Notes under the pieces: model-generated | Seen by the model: only the letters and a program-made list of their open reading frames with translations | Told to the model about the DNA's origin: nothing | Database searches by the model: none | Shown: positions 51,864-59,399 of the stretch, piece by piece | Numbering within the stretch: the stretch's first letter is position 1 | Layout of the letters: the number at the start of each line of letters is the position of its first letter | From: SM23-28-2 sp964512285 | Lineage (GTDB): Bacteria > Chloroflexota > Dehalococcoidia > SM23-28-2 | Direction of reading: 5' to 3' | DNA length: 64,000 bases | Assembly: GCA_964512285.1 (NCBI GenBank) | Contig: CAZEJO010000001.1 | Span: forward strand, 45,244-109,243 | Translations under genes and position numbers: made by a program

Positions 51864-54245
51864 CTACCGCGCTACCTCCACGATGGTCACGCCTTCGCCG
51901 CCTTCCTTGAGGGGGGGCGTCGAGAGGGATTTTACCAGCGGGTGCGTGCTTAGCGCATCCCTAATCGCCCGGCGCAGAGTGCCGGTGCCCTTGCCGTGGA
52001 CGATGCGCACCTGGGGCATGCCGGCGCGGAAGGCGGCGTCCAGGTGCTGGTCGATGAGGGGCAGGGCCTCGCCCACCGACATGCCGCGCACCTCCAGCTC
52101 GAGCGGCGGCGGCTCGGAGGGCGGCAGGCTGGTGGCGACGGTGGGCACCTCCTCGGCCTTGTCGACGCTCTCGACCTCGCTGACGTTGATGCGGCCGCGG
52201 AAGGCGCCGAGGCGGACGGCGAGCTCGCCGTGCTCGTCGGGCGGGCCGAGGGCCTCGGCGGGCTGCGACAGGTCGCGCAGCCAGAGGCGGTCGCCGACGG
52301 CGATGGGCGGGAGCGGGCCCTTGCGGCGGGGTTTGCGCTTGCGGCGCACCTTCTCGACCTGCTCCTCGACGGCCTCGACCTTCTGCTTGGCGGCCGCGAG
52401 GGCTTCCTTGGCGGCGGCAGCGGCGGCCTCGCGCTCGGCGCGGGCGATCTCCTTGGCGGCGGTGCGGAGGCTGGCGCGCGTCTGCTGGAGCTCGCGCTCC
52501 ATCTCCTGGCGCGTCTTCTCGATGGTGCGATCGTGCTCGGCGTCGACGGCCATCAGCTTCTCGGCCAGGCCGGCGCGTATGGCCTCGGCCTCGCGGCGGG
52601 CGATCTGCTCGGCGCGGGCGGCGTCGGCGGCCTGCTGGCGTTCGCGCTGGATCTCGGCGAGGAGGCTCTCGAGCTCCTGGCGGTCGGGCGCGATGTGCTG
52701 GCGGGCGCGCTCGAGGATATCGGCTGGCATGCCGAGGCGCTCGGCGATGGCGAGGGCGTTGCTCTGGCCGGGCAGGCCGATGGTGAGGCGATAGGTGGGG
52801 GAGAGGGTCTCCAGGTCGAACTCGACGGAGGCGTTGACGATGCCGGGCGTCATGTGGGCGAAGAGTTTGAGCTGGCCGTGGTGGGTGGTCGCGACGGTGG
52901 TGGCCTCCACGTCGAGCAGGTGGTGGAGGATGGCCTGGGCGAGCGCCGTACCCTCGCTGGGGTCGGTGCCGGCGCCGAGCTCGTCGAGCAGCACGAGGGT
53001 GTTGCGCTCGGCTTCGCTCAGGATGTGGATGATGTTGCCGACGTGGGAGCTGAAGGTGGAGAGCGACTGCTCGATGCTCTGCTCGTCGCCGATGTCGGCG
53101 TGGACGGCGGTGAACACGGGCAGACGGCTGCCCAGATCGGCGGGGATGGGCAGGCCGGCCTGGGCCATCAGGGTGAGCAGGCCGACGGTCTTGAGGGCGA
53201 CCGTCTTGCCGCCGGTGTTGGGGCCGGTGATGAGAACGATGGAATAGGAGTCGCCGACCCAGATGGAGATGGGCACGACCTCACCCTTAAGCAGCGGGTG
53301 GCGGGCGTTCACCAGGCGCAGCTCGGCGGGGCCGTGGGCGAGCCAGGGCTGCTCGTCGCTGAGGTAGGGGAGCTCGTTGCAGGCCAGGGCCTCGCCCAGC
53401 TTGGCCTTGGCCAGGGCCAGGTCGAGCTCGGCGATCGTCTGCACGGTCGTCTCGATATCGGCGGCAACTTCGCCGACGCGGTCGCTGAGGGCGCGGAGGA
53501 TGCGTTCGACCTCGCGCTGCTCCTCGAGCTGGAGCTCGCGCCAGGCGTTGCCCAGCTCGACGGCGTCGAGGGGCTCGAGGAAGACGGTGGCGCCGCTGCT
53601 GGAGACGTCGTGGACAATGCCGGGCAGGTTGCCGCGCATCTCGGCCTTCACGGGGATGACGTAGCGGCCGTCGCGTAGGGTGACGATGGGTTCCTGGGCC
53701 GCCTGGCGGCCCTTCTGCGAAGAGAGGATGTGCTGGAGCTTGGCGGTCAGGCGGTCGTGGGCGACGCGGGTCTGGCGGCGGAGCTCGGATAGCATGGGGC
53801 TGGCGGCGTCGACGACCTCGGAGTGGGGGTTGATGGAGCGCGAGATCTCGGCGGCCAGGGGCGAGAGGTCGGCCAGACCCTCGGCGAGGGTGGTGAGCAG
53901 GGGCAGCCCTTGGATAGCCAGGCGGTGGATGGTGTTGCGGAGGGATGCGGCCAGGCTGAGGGTGGACTGGATGTCGAGCAGCTCGGCGGGATCGAGGATG
54001 CCGGCGAGGGCGGCCTTCTGGGCCTGGGGCCGCACGTCGTGGGCGCCGCCGAGGCTGAGGTTGGGCTGCATCTCCATGAGGCGGCGGGCCTCGGCGGTGA
54101 TGCGCTGGCGGTCGACGACCTCGGCGTAGTCGGTGGAGGGAAGGAGGGCGAGGGCGAGGGCGCGGCCGGCGGAGAAGGAGGTGTGGCGGGCCAGGCGGGC
54201 CAGCACCTTATCGAACTCGAGGGTGGCGAGGGTCTTAGGGTTCAT
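51864..54245 (-). CDS. mutS2: Endonuclease MutS2 with C-terminal Smr domain
   Basis: This 793-residue protein has the N-terminal LEFDKVLARLARHTSFSAG, the MutS-type ATPase ITGPNTGGKTVALKTVG (Walker A), and VLLDELGAGTDPSEGTALA (Walker B) followed by ATTHHGQLKLFA. A long helical segment (residues ~500-620) is followed by a KOW-like barrel and the C-terminal Smr nuclease domain (EVRGMSVGEALPLID; VRIVHGKGTGTLRRAI). MutS2 limits recombination and splits collided ribosomes in other bacteria. A REP-like hairpin lies just upstream of its start. Confidence 0.95.
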   Translation of the reverse strand: MNPKTLATLEFDKVLARLARHTSFSAGRALALALLPSTDYAEVVDRQRITAEARRLMEMQPNLSLGGAHDVRPQAQKAALAGILDPAELLDIQSTLSLAASLRNTIHRLAIQGLPLLTTLAEGLADLSPLAAEISRSINPHSEVVDAASPMLSELRRQTRVAHDRLTAKLQHILSSQKGRQAAQEPIVTLRDGRYVIPVKAEMRGNLPGIVHDVSSSGATVFLEPLDAVELGNAWRELQLEEQREVERILRALSDRVGEVAADIETTVQTIAELDLALAKAKLGEALACNELPYLSDEQPWLAHGPAELRLVNARHPLLKGEVVPISIWVGDSYSIVLITGPNTGGKTVALKTVGLLTLMAQAGLPIPADLGSRLPVFTAVHADIGDEQSIEQSLSTFSSHVGNIIHILSEAERNTLVLLDELGAGTDPSEGTALAQAILHHLLDVEATTVATTHHGQLKLFAHMTPGIVNASVEFDLETLSPTYRLTIGLPGQSNALAIAERLGMPADILERARQHIAPDRQELESLLAEIQRERQQAADAARAEQIARREAEAIRAGLAEKLMAVDAEHDRTIEKTRQEMERELQQTRASLRTAAKEIARAEREAAAAAAKEALAAAKQKVEAVEEQVEKVRRKRKPRRKGPLPPIAVGDRLWLRDLSQPAEALGPPDEHGELAVRLGAFRGRINVSEVESVDKAEEVPTVATSLPPSEPPPLELEVRGMSVGEALPLIDQHLDAAFRAGMPQVRIVHGKGTGTLRRAIRDALSTHPLVKSLSTPPLKEGGEGVTIVEVAR

Positions 54246-54257
54246 TGCGCTCCCGTT

Positions 54258-54522
54258 GGTCGTCCTTCGACAGGCTCAGGACGAGCGGGGTGATGCAACC
54301 GGTAAAAGACCCGCTCACGGTGAGCCTACCTAGAGGGTAACTCGCTCATGGTGAGCTTGTCGAACCATGGGCCCGCATTCGCTCATCCTTCGACGGGCTC
54401 AGGATGAGCGGGGTGATGCAGCCGGTAAGAAACCGCCTCATGGTGAGCTTACCTAGAATAGTCCGCTCATGGTGAGCCTACCTAGAATAGTCCGCTCATG
54501 GTGAGCCTGTCGAACCATGAGC
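54258..54522. repeat. Composite array of REP-like hairpins between mutS2 and the GIY-YIG gene
   Basis: Four hairpins lie at 54258-54286 (CCT type), 54344-54372 (GGT type), 54381-54409 (CCT type, perfect) and 54494-54522 (GGT type, perfect). Each CCT-type hairpin is followed by a GGT-type hairpin in the opposite orientation, so two REPIN-like pairs are present. The pairs also share an internal spacer of the GGGGTGATGCA type and 29-base units ending in CTACCTAGA. The array looks like a duplicated block of about 120 bases with extra 29-base units in the second copy. Confidence 0.85.
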
Positions 54523-54792
54523 CCGCGATAGTCGTGTGAGGCCGTCCCAGTCGCCTCTAACTAGAGCCTCCTTCTTCCGCCTCGACCAACCCTTCATCTG
54601 TCTCTCCCGGAGGAAGGCATCCTCGCGCGAGGGGAATTCCTCATGGAAGACGAGCTGGACGGGTCGGCGAGAGAGCGTGTATCCTCTGATTTCGCCACGT
54701 TGGTGAGCGGCGAGGCGTTTCTCGAGATCGTCTGTGTGACCCACATAGTAGGAGCCGTCGGCACAGCGGAGGATGTAGACGCAGAAGCTCAT
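54496..54792 (-). CDS. GIY-YIG nuclease with repeat-encoded C-terminus
   Basis: This 98-residue protein is a single GIY-YIG domain: the VYILRCADGSYYVGHT start (Tyr-Ile-Leu and Tyr-Val-Gly strands), the arginine in LEKRLAAHQRG, and VFHEEFPSREDAFLRERQ with the catalytic Glu. It resembles the small UPF0213/YhbQ-type proteins. The last eight residues (AHGSTGSP) and the stop codon are encoded entirely by one REP-like hairpin at 54494-54522, and another hairpin lies 17 bases upstream of the ATG. A GTG three codons earlier is a possible alternative start. Whether the nuclease acts on the hairpins is not known. Confidence 0.8.
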   Translation of the reverse strand: MSFCVYILRCADGSYYVGHTDDLEKRLAAHQRGEIRGYTLSRRPVQLVFHEEFPSREDAFLRERQMKGWSRRKKEALVRGDWDGLTRLSRAHGSTGSP

Positions 54793-54808
54793 GCGATCCA
54801 CTGCCGTT

Positions 54809-54837
54809 GCTCGTCCTTCGACAGGCTGAGGACGAGC
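54809..54837. repeat. REP-like hairpin upstream of the GIY-YIG gene, CCT-stem type
   Basis: A perfect 9-bp stem surrounds TCGACAGGCTG, one base different from the other loops. It lies in the 64-base gap between the GIY-YIG gene and the GNAT gene, and with 54494-54522 it brackets the nuclease gene. Confidence 0.85.
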
Positions 54838-54856
54838 GGATAGGGAGCGGGGCTGA

Positions 54857-55336
54857 TCATCGCACCTGTCGTCCCAGCACCACTGACGTCTCGCGCTGGC
54901 GAGCGGGGATGTCCCAGTAGGTGCGCAGGAGGGCGTCGCCGTCGGGCAGGAGGCGGAAGCCGTGCTTCTCGTAGAAGCGGATGGCCCAGGTGGCGGCGGC
55001 CCAGGTGCCCACCAGCAGGCGGTCGGTCGTGGTCAGGGCCATGACGTGGCGCATGAGGGCGCCGGCGATGCCCCGCCGCTGGCGGTCGGTGAGCACGTAG
55101 CAGTGGCGCACGAGGGTCACGTCCTTGATCGGCTCGAAGCCGACGACGCCGGTCAGACGTCCGTCCTCCTCCCAGGTGTAGAAGGTCATGCGGGCGGCCT
55201 CGCGCTCCAGCTCGTCCATGGGCATGTAGGGCTGATGGTAGCAGTCGGCGGGGATGGCCCCATCGTAGGCGGTGGCGGCGTCGTTGATGACCTCGTGTAT
55301 GCGGGCGAGGTCGGCTTGATTGCAGGGTCTAATCAA
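54857..55336 (-). CDS. GNAT family N-acetyltransferase
   Basis: This 159-residue protein has the acetyl-CoA-binding motif LTDRQRRGIAGALMRHVMAL (the QRRGIAGAL loop) and a later AATWAIRFYEKHGFRLLPD that forms the typical final strand-helix. The N-terminus IRPCNQADLARIHEVINDA is standard for the fold. Acetyl acceptor unknown. It is probably a separate gene from the MEMO-AMMECR1 gene upstream: the gap is 12 bases and both read leftward, so co-transcription is possible. Confidence 0.85.
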   Translation of the reverse strand: MIRPCNQADLARIHEVINDAATAYDGAIPADCYHQPYMPMDELEREAARMTFYTWEEDGRLTGVVGFEPIKDVTLVRHCYVLTDRQRRGIAGALMRHVMALTTTDRLLVGTWAAATWAIRFYEKHGFRLLPDGDALLRTYWDIPARQRETSVVLGRQVR

Positions 55337-55348
55337 TGGGGGTCTCCA

Positions 55349-56713
55349 CTAGGTGTAGCGCCTCACGGTGAAGCGAAAGAGCTCGGGCGACTCTTCGGGG
55401 GCGATGCCCGCCTTGGACTTGGCGATGGCTATCTGCTCCTCCACTGTGTCCACGCCCTCGAGGTCGGGCAGGAGGAGGCCGCGGCGAGGGCCGAGGCGGA
55501 CGACGATGCCGTAGCGCTTGGGGTCGAGCTCCTCGGGGCCGGACACCGGCTCGGCGGGGGAGAGGACGTCGATGCTGTAGGACAGGTCAGCGAGCTCGTC
55601 GGGGGTCACCTCCAGAAAGCGCGGGTCGCGGGTGGCCGAGTCGATGGCGTTGCGCACTACCTCGAGGGCGAGGTTGGCCTGGGTCGGCTCGAGGGTGCCG
55701 ATGCAGCCGCGCAGCTCGCCTCTCTTCTTGATGGAGACGAAGGCGCCGGCCTGCTTCAGCATCTCTTCCGAAAGCTCTTTCGGCTCGATGATGCGGCCGT
55801 CGCCGACGAAGGTCTCCACCGCCTCTTTGGCCAGGCGGACCAATGGGTGGCTGTTGGCCTCGGCGCCGGCGGTTGATAAGGCCTCCAGGCCCTCTGTGGG
55901 GCCTTCGATATCGATGGCTGCCACCAGATAGCCCACGCCGAAGGGCCCTTCGTAGGAGAGGACGCGGGGGTTGGTCTTCAGGCCGTCCAGGGCACCCATG
56001 AGGAAGCTCAGCGATGGCACTGCGTCCTCGGCTGCCTGCTGGCGGAAGGCGGGCTCCATCTCCAGGACGGTCTTGACGTCCCACTCTGCGATTGCCTTCT
56101 GGATCGTCTCGTCGAACAGGGGGCCCGCGGGGCCGTGGGCGAGGCTGTGGGAGAGGTCAGCGCTGGCAATGATGACTACTCGCTTCCCCAGGCGCTCGGT
56201 TGCCTGGGCGACGGCCTGCCCCAGGGCGAAGTGCTGGTGCGGCGAGAGGTAGGATACGCATAGGGGCAGGAGCTTGGCTTTTCCTAGGCCGGGCCGCAGG
56301 TGGTAGAGGGGAACGGTGCAGCCCCAGTCCAGGTCGTCCCACCAGTTGCCGTTGGAATCGCGGTAGCGCCAGCGCTCCAGGGGCTCGAGGGGCACGCCGG
56401 CCTGCTGGGCCTCCTCGCAGATAAGGGTGGCGGCCTCGACGTCGTTCTCGAAGGCGAACGTCACCTGGGGAGCGTCCCAGGCGTCGAGGCTGGCGTCGGC
56501 GCGGGGGCCGGTCAGGATGGCGAAGGCGTTGAGCTGCACCGGCCCGTGGGGGCTGATGAGGATGGCCGTCTCCGGCTGGTGCTGGCCGATCTCCTGCGCC
56601 ACCTGCTCCAGCGCGTCGATCGTCTTCTGGGTGCCGCTCTCGCGGCCGTGGCCGATCTCGTGGACGATGATCGGCGGGTGAGGAGAGACGCAGGCGAAAA
56701 CTATCGATGTCAT
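55349..56713 (-). CDS. MEMO1-like plus AMMECR1 fusion (AmmeMemoRadiSam system protein)
   Basis: This 454-residue protein joins a MEMO1/class III dioxygenase-like domain (residues 1-270; FACVSPHPPIIVHEIGHG, AILISPHGPVQL, VVIIASADLSHSLAHG) to an AMMECR1 domain (residues ~280-454; AFVSIKKRGELRGCIGTLEP and YSIDVLSPAEPV). These two often occur with a radical SAM enzyme as a three-part system of unknown chemistry. No such radical SAM gene is adjacent here. The ATG at 56713 is chosen over 56731 because AAAGGA precedes it and a -10 box overlaps the earlier ATG. The system is proposed to modify a protein or metabolite oxidatively; this is not proven. Confidence 0.9.
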   Translation of the reverse strand: MTSIVFACVSPHPPIIVHEIGHGRESGTQKTIDALEQVAQEIGQHQPETAILISPHGPVQLNAFAILTGPRADASLDAWDAPQVTFAFENDVEAATLICEEAQQAGVPLEPLERWRYRDSNGNWWDDLDWGCTVPLYHLRPGLGKAKLLPLCVSYLSPHQHFALGQAVAQATERLGKRVVIIASADLSHSLAHGPAGPLFDETIQKAIAEWDVKTVLEMEPAFRQQAAEDAVPSLSFLMGALDGLKTNPRVLSYEGPFGVGYLVAAIDIEGPTEGLEALSTAGAEANSHPLVRLAKEAVETFVGDGRIIEPKELSEEMLKQAGAFVSIKKRGELRGCIGTLEPTQANLALEVVRNAIDSATRDPRFLEVTPDELADLSYSIDVLSPAEPVSGPEELDPKRYGIVVRLGPRRGLLLPDLEGVDTVEEQIAIAKSKAGIAPEESPELFRFTVRRYT

Positions 56714-56729
56714 GATTTTCCTTTGCCCC

Positions 56730-56757
56730 ATTATATCCCTCGTCAGGGAGGGGCCAA
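56730..56757 (-). promoter_or_regulatory. Candidate promoter of the MEMO-AMMECR1 gene
   Basis: On the minus strand TTGGCC (56757-56752), 16 bases, then TATAAT (56735-56730). Transcription would begin near 56723 and leave a leader of only about ten bases before the ATG at 56713. Confidence 0.45.
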
Positions 56758-56784
56758 AACCCCTGTCCAGCCGGGGTGAGCGCC

Positions 56785-58152
56785 CTATCGTCCCAGGGCG
56801 GCCGCTACGGCCTCGATCAGAGTCGAGTCGTCCTCGGGACGCACAGTACGGGGGTCGAGGAGGAGGAGGTCGTGCTCGATGCGGCCGATGACGGGCGGCT
56901 GGCCCAGGCGCAGACGCTGGGCGAACTCGGTCACGCTTCTGCCGGCGTGGGCAGGGATGGCCACGACTCTGGTGGGCAGACCCTCCTCCGGCAGGCTGCC
57001 GCCGCCGATCATCGAGCGGCCGTGCAGGATACGGGCGGGCGCACCGATGGCGCGCGCCCAACGGCGGGCCCTTCTCTGGATGGCTGTGAGGGGCATGGCG
57101 ATCATCTGCCAGACGGGGATCTTCTCCAGCGCCTCGCCGCGCACGTAGTGGATAGCGGTGGCGGCGAGGGCGGCGACGGTGGCCTTGTCCAGGCGCAGCG
57201 CTCGCGTCAGGGGGTGGCGACGCAGGCGGTCCACGAGCTCCTCGCGGCCGACGATGACGCCGGCTTGGGGGCCGCCCAGGAGCTTGTCGCCGGAGAACAG
57301 CGTGAGGTCGGCGCCAGCGGCGACGCTCTCTTGAACTGTGGGCTCGGCGGCCAGGCCGAACTGGCTGGTATCGATCAGACAGCCGCTGCCCAGGTCGTCG
57401 AGGAGCAAGAGGTCGTGCTCGTGGGCGAGGCGCACGAGGTCTTCGAGGGGAGGCGACTCCACAAAGCCGATGATGCGGAAGTTGCTGGCGTGCACGCGCA
57501 TGATGGCGGCTGTGTCATCGGTGATGGCCTGCTGATAGTCGCTGAGGTAGGTGCGATTGGTGGTTCCCACCTCCACCAGGTGGGCACCGCTCTGGTGCAT
57601 CACCTCGGGGATGCGGAAGCCGCCGCCGATCTCCACCGCCTGGCCGCGGGAGATGATCACCTCTCGCTCCTTGGTGAGGGCGGTGAGGGCGAGAAGGACG
57701 GCGCCGGCGTTGTTGTTGACCGCCACGGCTGCCTGAGCGCCGCTGAGCTGGCGCAGGATGGGCTCCAGGTGCACCAGACGATGGCCTCGCTCGCCCTCCG
57801 TCAGGTCGAACTCCAGGTTGCTGTAGCCCTGCGATACAGCCTCCATGGCAGCGATGGCCTGCTGCGGCAGGGGGGCGCGTCCCAGGTTGGTGTGAATGAT
57901 GACGCCGGTGGCGTTGATCACCGGTCGCAGGGTGGATTGGAGGAGAAGCTCGGCACGGGCTAAGACCGACTCCAGCAGCGCCTCGGTCGGCGGACATTCG
58001 TGGCCGGCGGCGATGGCACGGCGGGCCTCTTGCAGTTGCTGGCGGATGAGCTCGGCCACGGTGTCGCTGGCCATCCGCGAGGCGAGAGGGCGGATGCGCC
58101 TGTGGGCGAGCAGGCGGCTGACGCTAGGCAGGCTGCGGAAAGGACTAGTCAC
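56785..58152 (-). CDS. selA: L-seryl-tRNA(Sec) selenium transferase
   Basis: This 455-residue PLP enzyme converts seryl-tRNA(Sec) to selenocysteinyl-tRNA with selenophosphate. Diagnostic features are LRPVINATGVIIHTNLGRAP, the EFDLTEGERGHR stretch, and the PLP lysine in FSGDKLLGGPQAGVIVG. The N-terminus with LPSVSRLLAH is typical. It indicates selenocysteine use by this organism, but no selB, selD or tRNA-Sec is in this window, and none of the genes here shows an obvious in-frame TGA. It is divergent from the aminotransferase gene. Confidence 0.93.
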   Translation of the reverse strand: MTSPFRSLPSVSRLLAHRRIRPLASRMASDTVAELIRQQLQEARRAIAAGHECPPTEALLESVLARAELLLQSTLRPVINATGVIIHTNLGRAPLPQQAIAAMEAVSQGYSNLEFDLTEGERGHRLVHLEPILRQLSGAQAAVAVNNNAGAVLLALTALTKEREVIISRGQAVEIGGGFRIPEVMHQSGAHLVEVGTTNRTYLSDYQQAITDDTAAIMRVHASNFRIIGFVESPPLEDLVRLAHEHDLLLLDDLGSGCLIDTSQFGLAAEPTVQESVAAGADLTLFSGDKLLGGPQAGVIVGREELVDRLRRHPLTRALRLDKATVAALAATAIHYVRGEALEKIPVWQMIAMPLTAIQRRARRWARAIGAPARILHGRSMIGGGSLPEEGLPTRVVAIPAHAGRSVTEFAQRLRLGQPPVIGRIEHDLLLLDPRTVRPEDDSTLIEAVAAALGR

Positions 58153-58210
58153 GGCAACCTCGAATAGAATCCGGAAGGTGCTCCCATTCTATCATATCGT
58201 GTGATTTCTC

Positions 58211-58239
58211 TTGACCGTTGTGTACTGCTCACCTATCAT
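58211..58239 (+). promoter_or_regulatory. Sigma70-like promoter for the aminotransferase-serA pair
   Basis: TTGACC (58211-58216), a 17-base spacer, TATCAT (58234-58239). Good spacing and 5-of-6 matches in both boxes. The leader to the ATG at 58289 is about 42 bases. Confidence 0.65.
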
Positions 58240-58288
58240 GGGCTCAAAGCTAGAATTGAAGGTTCGAAGTTAGATTTGGAGGTCTCTG

Positions 58289-59395
58289 ATGAACCTACGT
58301 ATTCCTGGTCCTACGCCTGTTCCACCCGAGGTACTGGAGGCGGGCGCTCGTCCCATGATCAACCATCGTGGGCGGGAGTTCGCCGGTATTCTCGACCGGG
58401 TGACCAATCGTCTCAAGGAGTTCTTCCTGACCAAGAACGACCTGTTCATCCTCACCACCTCTGGCACTGGCGCTCTGGAGGCGGCGATCGTTAACACGCT
58501 CTCCCCAGGGGATCGCGTGCTGGCGATCTCGATCGGTGCTTTCGGCGACCGCTTTGCGAAGATTGCCAAGATCTACGGTGCCGATGTGGTCCCTCTCGAT
58601 TACGAGTGGGGCAAGGCCGCTGACCCCGAGGACGTACGGCGCGCTCTGTCCAGCGACCCCGCCATCAAGGCGGTGCTGGTGACGCACAACGAGACATCGA
58701 CTGGCGTCACCAACCCGCTGGCGGAGATCGCGGGCGTGGTGCGGGAGTTCGATAAGCTGGTGCTGGTGGATGCCGTGAGCAGCCTGAGCGCGATTCCGGT
58801 GCGCACGGACGAGTGGGGATTGGACTTTGTCGTCACCGGCTCTCAGAAGGGCTGGATGGTGCCGCCTGCGCTGGCACCGGTCGCGGTGAGCGATCGTGCC
58901 TGGGAGGCGAACGCCAAGGCCACGATGCCCCGCTTCTACTTCGACGTTGGTATGGCCAAGGACTACCTTAGCCGCGGCCAGACGCCCTGGACGCCGGCCG
59001 TCTCTGTGTTCTACGGCCTCGAGTTGGCCCTGGAGATGATGGCGAAGGAAGGTTTGGAGAACATCTTCGCTAGGCATCACCGCATAGCCCAGATCGTGCG
59101 GGACGGCGTGAAGGCGCTGGGGTTGGAGATGTTCGCCGATGAGCGCTTTGCCTCCGACACGATATCCGCCATCAAGGTGCCCGAGGGCGTGGACGGGAAG
59201 GCCCTTCAGAAGCTCTGCGAGGACGAGTACGACCTGATAATCGCTGGCGGGCAGGCCAAACTGGCCGGCAAGATTATCCGCATCGGCCACCTGGGGTTCG
59301 TGTCGGAGGAGGACGTACGGTCGGCTCTGGACGTGTTGGCGAAGGCCCTACCGCGACTGGGATTCGCCGTTCCGGCCGGTGGCTCGAGAGGGTAG
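58289..59395 (+). CDS. Class V aminotransferase (serine-pyruvate/alanine-glyoxylate type)
   Basis: This 368-residue PLP enzyme has IPGPTPVPPEVLEAGARPM at the N-terminus, the TSGTGALEAAIVN phosphate-binding part, and the lysine in VVTGSQKGWMVPPALA. It belongs to the SPT/AGAT branch. Immediately downstream is serA, and in several bacteria this enzyme supplies phosphoserine aminotransferase activity where serC is missing. In that case it would convert 3-phosphohydroxypyruvate to phosphoserine. Alanine-glyoxylate or serine-pyruvate activity cannot be ruled out from sequence. Confidence 0.9.
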   Translation: MNLRIPGPTPVPPEVLEAGARPMINHRGREFAGILDRVTNRLKEFFLTKNDLFILTTSGTGALEAAIVNTLSPGDRVLAISIGAFGDRFAKIAKIYGADVVPLDYEWGKAADPEDVRRALSSDPAIKAVLVTHNETSTGVTNPLAEIAGVVREFDKLVLVDAVSSLSAIPVRTDEWGLDFVVTGSQKGWMVPPALAPVAVSDRAWEANAKATMPRFYFDVGMAKDYLSRGQTPWTPAVSVFYGLELALEMMAKEGLENIFARHHRIAQIVRDGVKALGLEMFADERFASDTISAIKVPEGVDGKALQKLCEDEYDLIIAGGQAKLAGKIIRIGHLGFVSEEDVRSALDVLAKALPRLGFAVPAGGSRG

Positions 59396-59399
59396 ACGC

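Noticed and set aside
51996..53678. Long open frame antisense to mutS2 (560 codons)
   Set aside because: It is the complement of a well-conserved MutS2 gene in GC-rich DNA. The product is Gly/Asp/Leu-rich low-complexity and matches no family I know.
56776..57963. Long open frame antisense to selA
   Set aside because: SelA motifs are clear on the minus strand, and the plus-strand frame has a composition typical of a shadow of codon bias.
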